From GCA-2746795 sp964643965 (GTDB lineage: Bacteria > Chloroflexota > Anaerolineae > Promineifilales > Promineifilaceae), in contig CAZXVH010000010.1 in the NCBI GenBank assembly GCA_964643965.1, forward strand, positions 21,400 through 85,399: 64,000 nucleotides of DNA, given 5' to 3'. This document shows positions 1-8,743 of the stretch, piece after piece. The number at the start of each line of letters is the position of its first letter. Positions within the stretch are counted from its first letter, which is position 1. Below the pieces are notes generated by a model. The model did no database searches. It saw only the letters and a list, made by a program, of their open reading frames with translations, and was not told where the DNA came from. The position numbers and the translations under genes are program-made.

Positions 1-62
1 ATACTTGCCCCAAAGATAATCAGTAATGCAATTCCACCTATAACCAACCCAATTAACGGCAT
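1..62 (-). CDS. tadB: TadB-like pilus assembly membrane protein (5' end only)
   Basis: Only the first 20 codons are in the window; the gene runs off the left edge. The start ATG at 62 is preceded by a strong AAAGGAG ribosome site about 6 bases upstream. The visible peptide is MPLIGLVIGGIALLIIFGAS, a hydrophobic segment typical of the N-terminal membrane helix of TadB/TadC-type (T2SS F domain) inner-membrane platform proteins. It follows cpaF by 21 bases on the same strand, the usual place of tadB in Tad/Flp pilus operons. The call rests mainly on this context because the family domain lies outside the window. Confidence 0.6.
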   Translation of the reverse strand, partial: MPLIGLVIGGIALLIIFGAS

Positions 63-83
63 GATTCGCTCCTTTAAGGACGC

Positions 84-1466
84 CTACCTTCTTCCACGCG
101 TACCGATACCAAAAATTGATGGCGGCAACATGATGCCTGCTTCTTGCAGCTTCCACATAAACTTAGGCCGAAGACCCGTGGGCCGCAAGCGCCCTATAAC
201 CTTGCCAGCCTCTATACTAGTTTGTTCAAATCGGAAAATTTCCGATGTCGTAATGACATCCCCTTCCATACCCTGGATTTCACTAATCGATATCACCTTT
301 CGAGAGCCATCGCGCATACGATCTTGTTGCACCACAACATTCACAGCAGAAGCAATTTGTTCACGTATAGCCCGATGCGGCAAATCCATACCCGCCATCA
401 ACACCATCGTTTCCAAACGGGCCAACATATCACGAGTGCTGTTGGCATGACCCGTTGTCATACTGCCATCATGACCTGTATTCATCGCCTGCAACATATC
501 TAACGCTTCACCGCCACGAACCTCCCCCACAATAATCCGATCCGGGCGCATACGTAAAGAGTTAATAACTAAATCTTGAATCGTCACAGAGCCACGTCCT
601 TCCACATTTGCCGCTCTCGACTCCAACGTTACCACATGCTCCTGACGAAGCTGAAGTTCCGCCGCATTTTCAATCGTCACAATACGCTCATCATCTGGGA
701 TAAATCCAGAAAGAATATTGAGCAGCGTCGTCTTCCCTGAACCCGTACCCCCGGACACAAAAATATTTAGCTTGGCAACCACACAAGCCTTTAAAAATTC
801 CACTGCTTCAGGGGTTATACTGCCAAACTCGATCAAATTATCAATTGTAAATGGAATCTTTGCGAATAGCCGGATAGTCAGAGCAGCACCGTTAATAGCA
901 ATAGGGGGCACCACCGCATTCACACGAGAGCCATCAGGAAGACGGGCATCAACCATTGGCGAACCCTCATCAATGCGCCGGCCGAGCGGAGCCACAATAC
1001 GATCTATAATACGTAACAGATGGTCATTATCCTCAAAAATTACATTCGTCCGCTGAATCTTACCGCCAGATTCAATAAATACCTGGTGCGGCCCATTAAC
1101 CATGATTTCCGTCACATTATCTTGATGTAAAAACTGTTCCAATGGCCCATAACCCAATATTTCAGCCGCAATCGCCTCAAACAAACGCCGTTTCTCATTT
1201 CTTGTTAGAACAATGCTCTCCTCTTCAAGCATCGTCTCAAACATTTCTCGAATCGTGCCCCGTACTTCTGTCGTTTGCGTAATATCCATACCCGGGTCAA
1301 GTTCAGCAATCAACTTTTGTTGCACCCGGTTTTTAAGATCCACATAGGCGTCACGCGAACCCACAGCCGGAGAAGATCGTTTCACCCGTAATTCTTGTAA
1401 ATTAGAAGATTGCGCATCCGCTGGACCAGTTTGTTGATTTCGTTCAATTCGCTTTAATAAAGACAC
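84..1466 (-). CDS. cpaF: CpaF/TadA-type secretion ATPase of the Flp pilus
   Basis: 460-residue hexameric ATPase expected to power Flp pilus assembly on the cytoplasmic face of the inner membrane. An N-terminal region (about 40-130) precedes the T2SSE ATPase core. The Walker A motif GGTGSGKTT is near residue 240, and the LRMRPDRIIVGEVRGGEA stretch is the Walker B/His-box region of TadA-type enzymes. A conserved CpaF phrase, GYGPLEQFL, occurs near residue 105. Length is normal for the family. It lies downstream of a receiver-CpaE protein and upstream of tadB on the same strand, so the order flp-cpaE-cpaF-tadB is preserved. No defect is seen. Confidence 0.93.
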   Translation of the reverse strand: MSLLKRIERNQQTGPADAQSSNLQELRVKRSSPAVGSRDAYVDLKNRVQQKLIAELDPGMDITQTTEVRGTIREMFETMLEEESIVLTRNEKRRLFEAIAAEILGYGPLEQFLHQDNVTEIMVNGPHQVFIESGGKIQRTNVIFEDNDHLLRIIDRIVAPLGRRIDEGSPMVDARLPDGSRVNAVVPPIAINGAALTIRLFAKIPFTIDNLIEFGSITPEAVEFLKACVVAKLNIFVSGGTGSGKTTLLNILSGFIPDDERIVTIENAAELQLRQEHVVTLESRAANVEGRGSVTIQDLVINSLRMRPDRIIVGEVRGGEALDMLQAMNTGHDGSMTTGHANSTRDMLARLETMVLMAGMDLPHRAIREQIASAVNVVVQQDRMRDGSRKVISISEIQGMEGDVITTSEIFRFEQTSIEAGKVIGRLRPTGLRPKFMWKLQEAGIMLPPSIFGIGTRGRR

Positions 1467-1595
1467 AAAGACACCTCCAACATCCAGGTAATTGACGGAA
1501 AGTTCTTAATAAAAACAGAGATGATATTCTGTCAATCCCTCAAGGAAACCATAAAAATTGTCGTTTCCTGATTTTGACTACCGTTCGCAGTTTAC

Positions 1596-2858
1596 CTAAC
1601 GCTTTCCAAATAATTTACCAAACAAACCACTTGTCTCGGTATCCTTTCCGGTACCATTTGAATCATTATCTGACTCAACAGAAAGTTCTGTGGCGATCTT
1701 TTCGGCCAGTTTATTAATTGCTTCAGCCACAGGCTGCTTTCTTCCATTTCCTAAAACAACAGGGACGCCCTGGTCTATCGCCGTACTTACAGTAAGAGTA
1801 TCCTCAGGGATTACCATAAATATCGGCCGTTTGAGGGTCTCGCCAATATCTTTAATGGATATGCCCTGTTTTTTAGTCGCTTGATTTACGACAAGCCACA
1901 CTTTTTTTGTTTGATAATCAAGACTCTGCGCCAAATCAAAGAATCTACTCACATTCTTCAAACTTGGCAGCGTTTGCTGAGTAATTAAAAGGATACGATC
2001 TGCTTCATCTAACAGGGTCAAGGCAATGTCATTTAAGCTTGAAGTAGTATCAATGATTATAAAATCATATAGAGGTCGCAAATTAACCAGCAAATCTTTA
2101 ATTGATTTATCTGTCACAACATCTGCCATTTCCGGACGGGGGGGCGCCATGAGCACGTGAAGGCCACTCTTATGAACTTGCACAACACTGTTCACCAAAT
2201 CAGAATCTATCTCACCATCCCGACTGCTAAAGTCAACAATGCTAGTAACCGGCTTCATATTAACCATCACAGAGACATCACCAAACTGTAAACTACCATC
2301 AATCAGCAATGTACGGAACTCTCTCTGCGCCAATGATACCGCTAAATTTATGGCAATTGTAGTACAACCGCTTCCCCCTTTCGGGCTGAAAACAGATATT
2401 ACAGAACCTTCAGCCGCCACCACCTTCATCCCAGTTGTCGCCACGCCAGTTTGTGACTGAACGGGCGCACGATGAACAACCGGTCTTTTGGCATTCACCC
2501 GGCGAACTGCGGCGACCAACTCATCGCCGCCAAAAGGTTTGGTGAGAAAATCGCGAGCGCCAGCCAACATCGCTCTACGCAGGTAGTCTGAATCACTTTG
2601 AACAGACATGATAATTATCTGCGTGGTGGGAACCAACTCGGAAATCTTTTGACTGGCGCCAATCCCATCAATACCGGGCATGTTGATATCCATAAGGATA
2701 ATATCTGGGCGGAATTCTTGCGCCATTTCGACAGCTTGTTCACCCGTACCAGCCTGCCCAATTACTTCAATATCGGACTCAAACTGCAACAGTTTCCGCA
2801 CGTTTTCCCGGGTTTCTGGAAGATCATCAACAATTAATACACGAATATTATCTGACAT
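1596..2858 (-). CDS. cpaE: Response regulator receiver fused to CpaE/TadZ MinD-like ATPase
   Basis: 420 residues. Residues 1-125 form a CheY-like receiver with the acidic pair VDD near the N-terminus, the phospho-acceptor Asp in ILMDINMPG (about 55) and the KPF lysine near 108. From about 150 a MinD/ParA-type P-loop domain follows, with the deviant Walker A motif KGGSGCTT near residue 160. Such receiver-ATPase proteins (CpaE/TadZ) place the Tad pilus machine at its cellular site. The C-terminal tail (about 390-420) is Asp/Ser-rich and probably disordered. The gene sits between flp and cpaF in one leftward series. A plain ParA is excluded by the receiver domain and the context. Confidence 0.88.
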   Translation of the reverse strand: MSDNIRVLIVDDLPETRENVRKLLQFESDIEVIGQAGTGEQAVEMAQEFRPDIILMDINMPGIDGIGASQKISELVPTTQIIIMSVQSDSDYLRRAMLAGARDFLTKPFGGDELVAAVRRVNAKRPVVHRAPVQSQTGVATTGMKVVAAEGSVISVFSPKGGSGCTTIAINLAVSLAQREFRTLLIDGSLQFGDVSVMVNMKPVTSIVDFSSRDGEIDSDLVNSVVQVHKSGLHVLMAPPRPEMADVVTDKSIKDLLVNLRPLYDFIIIDTTSSLNDIALTLLDEADRILLITQQTLPSLKNVSRFFDLAQSLDYQTKKVWLVVNQATKKQGISIKDIGETLKRPIFMVIPEDTLTVSTAIDQGVPVVLGNGRKQPVAEAINKLAEKIATELSVESDNDSNGTGKDTETSGLFGKLFGKR

Positions 2859-3351
2859 TGACTTTTCACTAAATTAAAAATCTTGCTCCCTAAGCCATAT
2901 ACTAGTAGCTAGAGACAGGAAATTAAATCAAAATATGGCATGTTGTAAGACTTTGATAGGGGGATTATATTTATCTTTAGGAGTTAAAGATTTCAAGGTT
3001 TGCATGTGTTAAGAATTCACACTCGCTATCTATATGCTCATGATACTGAGTTCAAGATCATTGTCAATAGGCAAAAAGCTTTTTACCCATACCCAAAGAG
3101 CAACTAAGAATATATCTTATGTTTATCTATTGTAACCTAGTAACGATAAATTGGCTAACCAGTTGTCCTTAATTTTTCAATGTTTCGTGTGATATAATTT
3201 TGAAGACTTCTTGCCAATTACCGAAAAACTCACATGACTGAGTTCTTAGAAAATCACCTGGAAATGAATAAGGCCCTATCTTGAAGATAGGGCCTTATTA
3301 TTTACCTGTTAATTGAATTACAAGCAATAGGCTTGCAACTTGGTCTCAAAT
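2859..3351. other. Intergenic region between flp and cpaE
   Basis: About 490 bases without a credible gene. It holds the flp terminator at its right end. A possible minus-strand -10 box (TATAAT, 2969 to 2964) lies about 105 bases ahead of cpaE, with no convincing -35. The AT-rich remainder may be a long untranslated leader. I compared it by eye with common riboswitch consensus sequences and recognised none. Confidence 0.4.
3267..3299 (-). terminator. Strong hairpin terminator after the pilin gene
   Basis: Two 16-base arms (3267-3282 and 3284-3299) are perfectly complementary around a single central base, so the real loop is formed by opening inner pairs. On the minus strand the stem ends in TTATT. 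It begins about 50 bases after the flp stop codon, which would separate the highly expressed pilin message from cpaE-cpaF. Confidence 0.8.
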
Positions 3352-3501
3352 TTAGGTGAGACCAGCGGTGATCTTGCTGAAGACGTTACCAATCTGGGGA
3401 CCCAAAAGAGTCAAAATGGCGATGATAACGACAGCAACCAAAACCAATACCAGAGCGTACTCTACCAAACCTTGACCTTCTTCACGATTTAAAAATAACA
3501 T
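3352..3501 (-). CDS. flp: Flp/Fap-type major pilin (49 aa)
   Basis: Small pilin subunit of the Tad system. The peptide starts MLFLNREEGQGLVEYALVL. The signature is G-Q-G-L-V-E-Y, with Glu and Tyr at +5/+6 after the prepilin peptidase cut, followed by one long hydrophobic helix and a short polar end (NVFSKITAGLT). Length is normal for Flp (about 50-60 residues). The start is fixed by a perfect AGGAGG ribosome site (3509-3514 on the complement) about 8 bases upstream. It has its own promoter and terminator, as expected for a structural subunit made in excess of the export machine. The prepilin peptidase gene is not in the window. Confidence 0.93.
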   Translation of the reverse strand: MLFLNREEGQGLVEYALVLVLVAVVIIAILTLLGPQIGNVFSKITAGLT

Positions 3502-3591
3502 TGTAATGCCTCCTAAATATATATGAACTTATAAGATAACTAAAGATTAACCTGTTTTCACTCCCACCTCAATAGGAGTGTAGTACTGAAA

Positions 3592-3600
3592 ATTATACCA
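3592..3600 (-). promoter_or_regulatory. Extended -10 promoter of flp
   Basis: On the minus strand the sequence reads TGG-TATAAT, an extended -10 element (TGnTATAAT), about 95 bases upstream of the pilin start. No good -35 is visible, which fits the extended type. The leader contains a small hairpin, CACTCC/GGAGTG (about 3559-3580). Confidence 0.5.
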
Positions 3601-3619
3601 GATTTGTCAATATCAACAT

Positions 3620-4687
3620 TTAATAACTATCGGTAGCAATGGGTATTGTAAATTGAATCCTTGTACCTCGACCCATACTACTTTGAATATTCATTTCACC
3701 ACCCAGCATTTCAATTCGTTCTCGTAATGAAGCGAGACCGATAGTGCCGCTATCGTTGTTAAGGGCATCATCAACATTGAAGCCACTGCCATTGTCTTCA
3801 ACGATTGCTTGAACATGTTCTTGAGCCAGATCAAGTGTAACCTGAATCTGTGTGGCCTGGGCATGTGACAAGGCGTTTGTCAAGAGTTCTTGCACACCTC
3901 GAAATATTGTCACTTCTATATGGCTTTCCAGGCGGCGTTCAACGCCTGTAACGGTTATAGGCACAGAAATGCCATTTTTCTCCTGGAATGACTCCACATA
4001 ACGGCGCAGGGTGGGCACGACGCCCAAATCGTCTAGCATCATGGGTCGCAAATCAAAAATAAAGTCTTTGACATCATTAAATGTGGAAGCGGCCACACTT
4101 TTTAAGGCATTGAGTTCCGCTCTGGCGCGATCTGGATTCACGTCGAAGAAACGTTGACATATTTCTGCCTGTAAAATAAAGTTGCTTAAAGAAGATGCTG
4201 GGCCATCATGCATACGCCGTACTAAACTCTGTCGGCTGAGTTCTTCCGTTTGGATGACACGAATAACGCTTGAACGGTCTCCCGAGTATTTCATGCCTGC
4301 ACTTCTGCTTGCCAAAGATAAACCGCCAAATTCATCTGAAAGATCGATAAAACGGCGCTGAAACTCTGATAATCGTTCCAGGTTTCTTTGATCGCTTTGC
4401 AATTTCTCAAGCTGACCGCGCATGGTAAACAAACGCTGTTGTACATCCCCCAATGCTTCATAAGCTTCTTTGATGTCTTCACGAGGTAATGTCTCAAAAT
4501 TGGTTTGCAGCTGCTTAACATAATTAGTGACCTGGGCGTTTCGCTGGGCCAGGCGCTCTACTTCGGCTGCGCTTTGCTTAATGAGAATATCAATCTCTTT
4601 TAAGTCTCGTTGTGTTTGTTGGTAATCTTTATCAGCTTCTTCTACAAAAGCTTGCAAAGAGTTACCATTTAATGACTCATCTGCCAT
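3620..4687 (-). CDS. DegS-like soluble sensor histidine kinase
   Basis: 355-residue cytoplasmic kinase without membrane helices. Residues about 10-140 form a long coiled coil of the DegS type. A HisKA_3 dimerisation domain follows, with the phospho-acceptor His in RRMHDGPAS near residue 160. The HATPase domain then shows the N-box ELLTNALSHA (about 272), G1 DNGSGF (about 297) and G2 GTIGLASLRER (about 315). It lies 34 bases after the NarL/DegU-type regulator gene on the same strand, a clear cognate pair. Its place directly upstream of the pilin suggests, by inference, that it controls pilus or surface-behaviour genes. Confidence 0.9.
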   Translation of the reverse strand: MADESLNGNSLQAFVEEADKDYQQTQRDLKEIDILIKQSAAEVERLAQRNAQVTNYVKQLQTNFETLPREDIKEAYEALGDVQQRLFTMRGQLEKLQSDQRNLERLSEFQRRFIDLSDEFGGLSLASRSAGMKYSGDRSSVIRVIQTEELSRQSLVRRMHDGPASSLSNFILQAEICQRFFDVNPDRARAELNALKSVAASTFNDVKDFIFDLRPMMLDDLGVVPTLRRYVESFQEKNGISVPITVTGVERRLESHIEVTIFRGVQELLTNALSHAQATQIQVTLDLAQEHVQAIVEDNGSGFNVDDALNNDSGTIGLASLRERIEMLGGEMNIQSSMGRGTRIQFTIPIATDSY

Positions 4688-4721
4688 TGATCATCCCCTA
4701 AAAAGTGTTGATTGCTATGAA

Positions 4722-5417
4722 TTACTCGCCAATCCCCTCAAGTCTTACCCAACCATGCCGCAGGGCGTAAACGGCCGCTTGGGTGCGATCATCTACTCGT
4801 AATTTGCGTAAAATAGCGGTCATGTGATTTTTAACTGTTTGATGGCTGATGCCCAGCTTGTAGGCGATTTCTTTGTTACTCAAGCCTTTGGTGACATGCT
4901 CTAGAATTTCCATTTCACGGGGTGACAAAGGCACAAATAACTCGTCAGTATCACTGACAAGCGACCCGCCGAAACGGCCGATTTTCTGTTCTATCCATCT
5001 CATCAATTCATCATAAGTCATTATTTTTTCGCCGACTGCATATTCCCCTTCTAATACCGCGTGAATGATGTTGATGAGGTCTTCTGGGGCAATATCTTTT
5101 GGGCAATAGGCTGAGGCGCCGGCTCTGAAGGCATGAAATACTTGTTCCGCATCATCATAGCCGGTGATGACAATGACTTTTATGTCTGTTAATTGGCTTT
5201 TTATTTTCCGCGTTACCTGGAGACCATTTATAGTGGGTAAGTTTATGTCCATTAAAATAACGTCTGGATGGACTTCATAAACTAACTCTATGGCGATTTC
5301 TCCATCAGCGGCTTCGCCCACAACAGACATGTTCGGATCAGTACCGAGCAAGTCACTAAGTCCCTGGCGGAATAACGGATGATCGTCAACGATAAGGATT
5401 TTTATGGCTTCTGACAC
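4722..5417 (-). CDS. NarL/DegU-type response regulator
   Basis: 231 residues. An N-terminal receiver carries the acidic VDD pair near residue 11, the acceptor Asp in ILMDINLP (about 56) and a Lys in the PKD motif near 107. A C-terminal LuxR-type helix-turn-helix follows (about 165-225; SPREMEILEHV, then SNKEIAYKLGIS and HQTVKNHM). Translation starts at GTG 5417, supported by the AAGGAAGG ribosome site just upstream. It is encoded directly before the DegS-like kinase. Target genes cannot be read from this window, but the pilus operon immediately downstream is the obvious candidate. Confidence 0.92.
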   Translation of the reverse strand: MSEAIKILIVDDHPLFRQGLSDLLGTDPNMSVVGEAADGEIAIELVYEVHPDVILMDINLPTINGLQVTRKIKSQLTDIKVIVITGYDDAEQVFHAFRAGASAYCPKDIAPEDLINIIHAVLEGEYAVGEKIMTYDELMRWIEQKIGRFGGSLVSDTDELFVPLSPREMEILEHVTKGLSNKEIAYKLGISHQTVKNHMTAILRKLRVDDRTQAAVYALRHGWVRLEGIGE

Positions 5418-5554
5418 GGTACCCTTCCTTTTCTAATATTGTATCGCCTCATGATGCATGGTTGCATGGCTATCAATCAATTACAGCTTTCGCTGCTTCA
5501 AAATGCAGGGTATGCAGCAGGTCATTTTTGCTTGGGAGCAGTGGCAGTATACCA

Positions 5555-5577
5555 TGAAAAAGTTTGCACTGGCAAAC
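5555..5577 (-). terminator. Intrinsic terminator of the glycosyltransferase operon
   Basis: Read on the minus strand: a 6-base stem GTTTGC/GCAAAC with a 4-base loop (5562-5577) followed by a run of T. It lies about 20 bases after the stop of the last GT-C gene and before the regulator gene. Confidence 0.5.
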
Positions 5578-5599
5578 GAGTGATTTCCCCCATTTTGAG

Positions 5600-7159
5600 C
5601 TATTCTGGCTTTAGATCGTAGACTGCCATATTGTTTAAGCCTTGCTCTGTGGTCCAAATGAAATTAGTTTGATAGACGAGATCGGCCTGGGTGGCTTGGA
5701 TGATGTGCGAGTAGGGCCAGCCGGGAGCTGTCACCAGGTAGTGGGCGCCGGCCGCCATGAGATAGTGGCTGAGTGCGGTTTCGTCTGTCAGGGAGGGGAT
5801 GAGTTCCGGGGAGATGAGGCCAGCCATATCCAGCAACGGCCGTTCCCCAAAGTATCCTATAGCGCCAATATCATGAGAAGCGATGAGGGCGTCGGGAGGC
5901 GTGTTTTGCGCCAGCCAATGGGCTACAGTTACCATCTCGCCTTCGATGAAAGCCACATCGGTGGCATATGTTTGTGCGCCGAGCAAAGCAAAAAAGAGCA
6001 GCAGCAGACCAAAGGTGAACACGGCCGTTTGTTTCAAGATGCGCTGATAACGGCCGTTTCCCAACCATGCAAATAAGCCCAACCAACCGGCCAGGCCATA
6101 GAGAATCCAGAGGGGAATGGCGGCAAAGAGATAACGGCCGTGTTGATACGTCACCGGCAGCCGCCAGGCGTATAAAACGACATGGCCGCCCGCCCACAGC
6201 AGGGGTAAGGTGTCAATCAAACCCCGGCGCAGCCAATCCCGTTTAATCGCCTGTACGCCAGCCACAATAAGGCCAGGCAGCAGCAGCAAACGCGCCCCGC
6301 TGATGCCTCGCCACCCTTGATCTACCCCACCCATGCTAAAATAAAGCAGCCGCATCACTCTCGACCAAAGCGGCTCAGCTAACAAAACCTGGTATTCGCT
6401 TTGCTTGGCGTAAAAGGTATTGGGCCAAACGGAACCGCTAGAGAACCAGTTGAAGGCAAAATAAGGCAGCAGGGGCAGAACGGCCGTTACCCCATAAACC
6501 CCCACCATTTTCAAGCGCGTTCGCCAGGAGCCGGGCGACAGTAACAGACCCAGCGCCACCAACAAAAGCAGCAGCAAGCCATCCGGTCGCACCAGGATAA
6601 GCAAACCGGACAGAACGCCTAACAGCGCAACGGCTTTGCCAGACACAGAAGAATCCGACTCTGTTTTGAGCGCAGCTTGCGTGTACAAAACGATAATCTG
6701 CATCCCCAAAGCGGCAAACAAGAGCGTTTCCATGCCGCTGGCCGCCGCCCACACCAGGGGCCACGATAGGGCAATGGTCAATCCCGGCAGCCAGCTTTTT
6801 GCCGTGCGAGACGGCCATAACAACTGCCACAAACGCATACTGCTCAGCGCCAGCCAGAGCAGAGACAACCCGCCCAACAAATAAGTCCAGATCAAGTAAG
6901 GGAGATGCAGCACATAGCCTACCGCCAACCACAACGTCCATAACGGCGACGTGGAACCGGCGCTCACCACACCAGGCACATATTCAAAACGGCCGTTTTC
7001 CGCAAAATTCCGGGCATAAGTTTGGTGAATCCAGCCGTCATCCAGGGGAAAACCAGGCCCCCCTTGCCTGGCGGACAGACCCACAAACAAGGCCATCATC
7101 AAGGCAACAGCCAGGCCCACCAGCCAAACCTGTTTCGTGCGCCACAAGGCCATCCTCAA
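5600..7159 (-). CDS. GT-C fold membrane glycosyltransferase-like protein
   Basis: 519 residues with about ten to twelve hydrophobic segments, the first at residues 12-30. The first large loop carries the motif FPLDDGWIHQTYARN (about 37-51) with adjacent Asp residues, the hallmark of polyprenyl-phosphate-sugar-dependent GT-C enzymes (PMT/ArnT-like). It is followed by SAGSTSPLWTLW, seen in many uncharacterised bacterial relatives. A soluble C-terminal part (about 420-519) follows the last helix. It overlaps the upstream gene by 4 bases (ATGA) and is the last gene of the operon. Donor and acceptor are unknown; the DPM1-like gene at the operon head suggests a polyprenyl-phosphate sugar donor. Confidence 0.7.
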   Translation of the reverse strand: MRMALWRTKQVWLVGLAVALMMALFVGLSARQGGPGFPLDDGWIHQTYARNFAENGRFEYVPGVVSAGSTSPLWTLWLAVGYVLHLPYLIWTYLLGGLSLLWLALSSMRLWQLLWPSRTAKSWLPGLTIALSWPLVWAAASGMETLLFAALGMQIIVLYTQAALKTESDSSVSGKAVALLGVLSGLLILVRPDGLLLLLLVALGLLLSPGSWRTRLKMVGVYGVTAVLPLLPYFAFNWFSSGSVWPNTFYAKQSEYQVLLAEPLWSRVMRLLYFSMGGVDQGWRGISGARLLLLPGLIVAGVQAIKRDWLRRGLIDTLPLLWAGGHVVLYAWRLPVTYQHGRYLFAAIPLWILYGLAGWLGLFAWLGNGRYQRILKQTAVFTFGLLLLFFALLGAQTYATDVAFIEGEMVTVAHWLAQNTPPDALIASHDIGAIGYFGERPLLDMAGLISPELIPSLTDETALSHYLMAAGAHYLVTAPGWPYSHIIQATQADLVYQTNFIWTTEQGLNNMAVYDLKPE

Positions 7160-8736
7160 TTACCGCCTTCGGTTATGCCCACAAACCGGTACAATACAAA
7201 TCCTTCGCCAAAATCCCGCACCATTTGCAGCTGCGGCAGCGATACTTTGCCCTCATGCAAATCGGCCAGCGGCGGCGGCCGGTCAGCGTCTAGCAGCAGG
7301 TAATCGACGCCAAATTGAGCGGCAACCTGCGGCAGAATTTCCGGCAGCTCGTTGGGCGTAACCACCGCCGGCAGACGAGTATGGTAGTAAAAACCGGGCG
7401 GATCACCGGTCATCACCACCGAGCCAGGGGAGAGCATCTCGCCTACCTGCCGGTAAACGGCCGCCTGCTCTGTTTGCAGCGGTTGGTTAATGGAAACGGC
7501 GAAACTAACCACAAAGACCAGGATGACAAAGACGAAGGCGAACAGGCGCTTGGCCGGTTCTGGCCGCCAGGCAGGTCGCCGGTCGGCCACCCAATCGACG
7601 GCGAAATCAATGCCAATGGCCGCCAACGCCATCGACCAGGGCCATAAGGCCGCTGACGAATGCAACAAACTACCCCGCTGTCCCGGAAAGGTGAAGAGCA
7701 AAATCATCAAGCCATACAAGACCAGGACATACCAGGAAAACGGCCGTAAAAAAGGCTTTGTATCTTTATTCCGCCCCAATTTAAGCCAGGCCCAGATCAT
7801 GAAAAAGACAAATACCGTCAGCCCAGTGACGGCGATAAAGGTTTGAACCGCCAACGAGGCCGCCGCTGCTTTGGAGCGCAGGATATTAACCAGGCCCCAT
7901 TCCAGGTAACTGGCTAAATTGAAGGAACGGCCGTAAGAAAACAGATCATTATAGGTGGTCAGGAAGATGGTTTGTGTACCAATAGTAGAAATGGGTGAGC
8001 CGATCAGTTGGTAGGTGCGCCAAAACCAGGGGGCCATGATCAACAAGTAGCCGCCAATAAAAGCCAAACCGAAAAAGAGTAACGCGCGTACGCTGCGCCT
8101 GTCAAACAATTCATACAACCAGATAATGCCGGCCACGCCCAGCAGCAACATGCCATCCGCCCGCGCCAGGTGACTGAGACCGGCCAGCACGCCCGCCAGC
8201 AGCCAGTATCCCCATTTTTTACTTTCGTGCGCCCAGGCTAAGGCCAACAAACAGCCGCCGCCCACCCAGGCAAACAAGGCGAAGGTGGTGGGCTGGTTCC
8301 AGTAAGCAGCATAATAACCACCGGCGGCCGTAAACAAAGCGGCCGTTCTTGCCATCCAGCGCGTGTGCTTCAAATGCCAGGCAATGCCATAACTCAGCCA
8401 GGGCAAAAAGCCGGCCATGAGCCAAAAGGGAAGCTGGGCGGCCCGAAAACTATCGCTGACTTTATAACCCAGGGCGGCGATGATGGCCGGTAGGGGCATC
8501 CAATAGGTGAAACTGGGAGCGGGCAGGCTTTGCGGCCGATCTAAATATTGCCAGATGATCTCTTGGGTGAAGCCATGTCCTGCGGCCAGCCGTTGGGCGT
8601 TGGTGGTGTAATAGAAGGCGTCGAAATAGGTGGGGTAGCTGATACGCAGCGCCCAAAATGCCTGCACCGCCAGGGCGATGAGGGTGATCCAGAGTAAATC
8701 ACGACGGGTTTGCCGGTCACGCAGAAATGCAATCAT
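7156..8736 (-). CDS. GT-C-like polytopic membrane protein
   Basis: I take the ATG at 8736 (peptide MIAFLRDRQTRRD), 7 bases after the upstream stop; an in-frame ATG at 8784 would overlap the upstream gene by about 40 bases. The product has about 525 residues and ten or more membrane spans. The first loop carries SYPTYFDAFYYTTNAQRLA, with an acidic residue at the place where GT-C enzymes keep the catalytic or metal-binding Asp. The C-terminal soluble end (about 440-525) is homologous in layout to its two operon neighbours. Probable lipid-linked-sugar transferase of surface glycan synthesis; substrate unknown. Confidence 0.65.
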   Translation of the reverse strand: MIAFLRDRQTRRDLLWITLIALAVQAFWALRISYPTYFDAFYYTTNAQRLAAGHGFTQEIIWQYLDRPQSLPAPSFTYWMPLPAIIAALGYKVSDSFRAAQLPFWLMAGFLPWLSYGIAWHLKHTRWMARTAALFTAAGGYYAAYWNQPTTFALFAWVGGGCLLALAWAHESKKWGYWLLAGVLAGLSHLARADGMLLLGVAGIIWLYELFDRRSVRALLFFGLAFIGGYLLIMAPWFWRTYQLIGSPISTIGTQTIFLTTYNDLFSYGRSFNLASYLEWGLVNILRSKAAAASLAVQTFIAVTGLTVFVFFMIWAWLKLGRNKDTKPFLRPFSWYVLVLYGLMILLFTFPGQRGSLLHSSAALWPWSMALAAIGIDFAVDWVADRRPAWRPEPAKRLFAFVFVILVFVVSFAVSINQPLQTEQAAVYRQVGEMLSPGSVVMTGDPPGFYYHTRLPAVVTPNELPEILPQVAAQFGVDYLLLDADRPPPLADLHEGKVSLPQLQMVRDFGEGFVLYRFVGITEGGN

Positions 8737-8743
8737 GGCTGAT

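Noticed and set aside
2859..3266. Possible riboswitch or small RNA in the long leader of cpaE
   Set aside because: I compared it by eye with c-di-GMP and other common riboswitch consensus cores and found none; no compact hairpin series is seen apart from the flp terminator.
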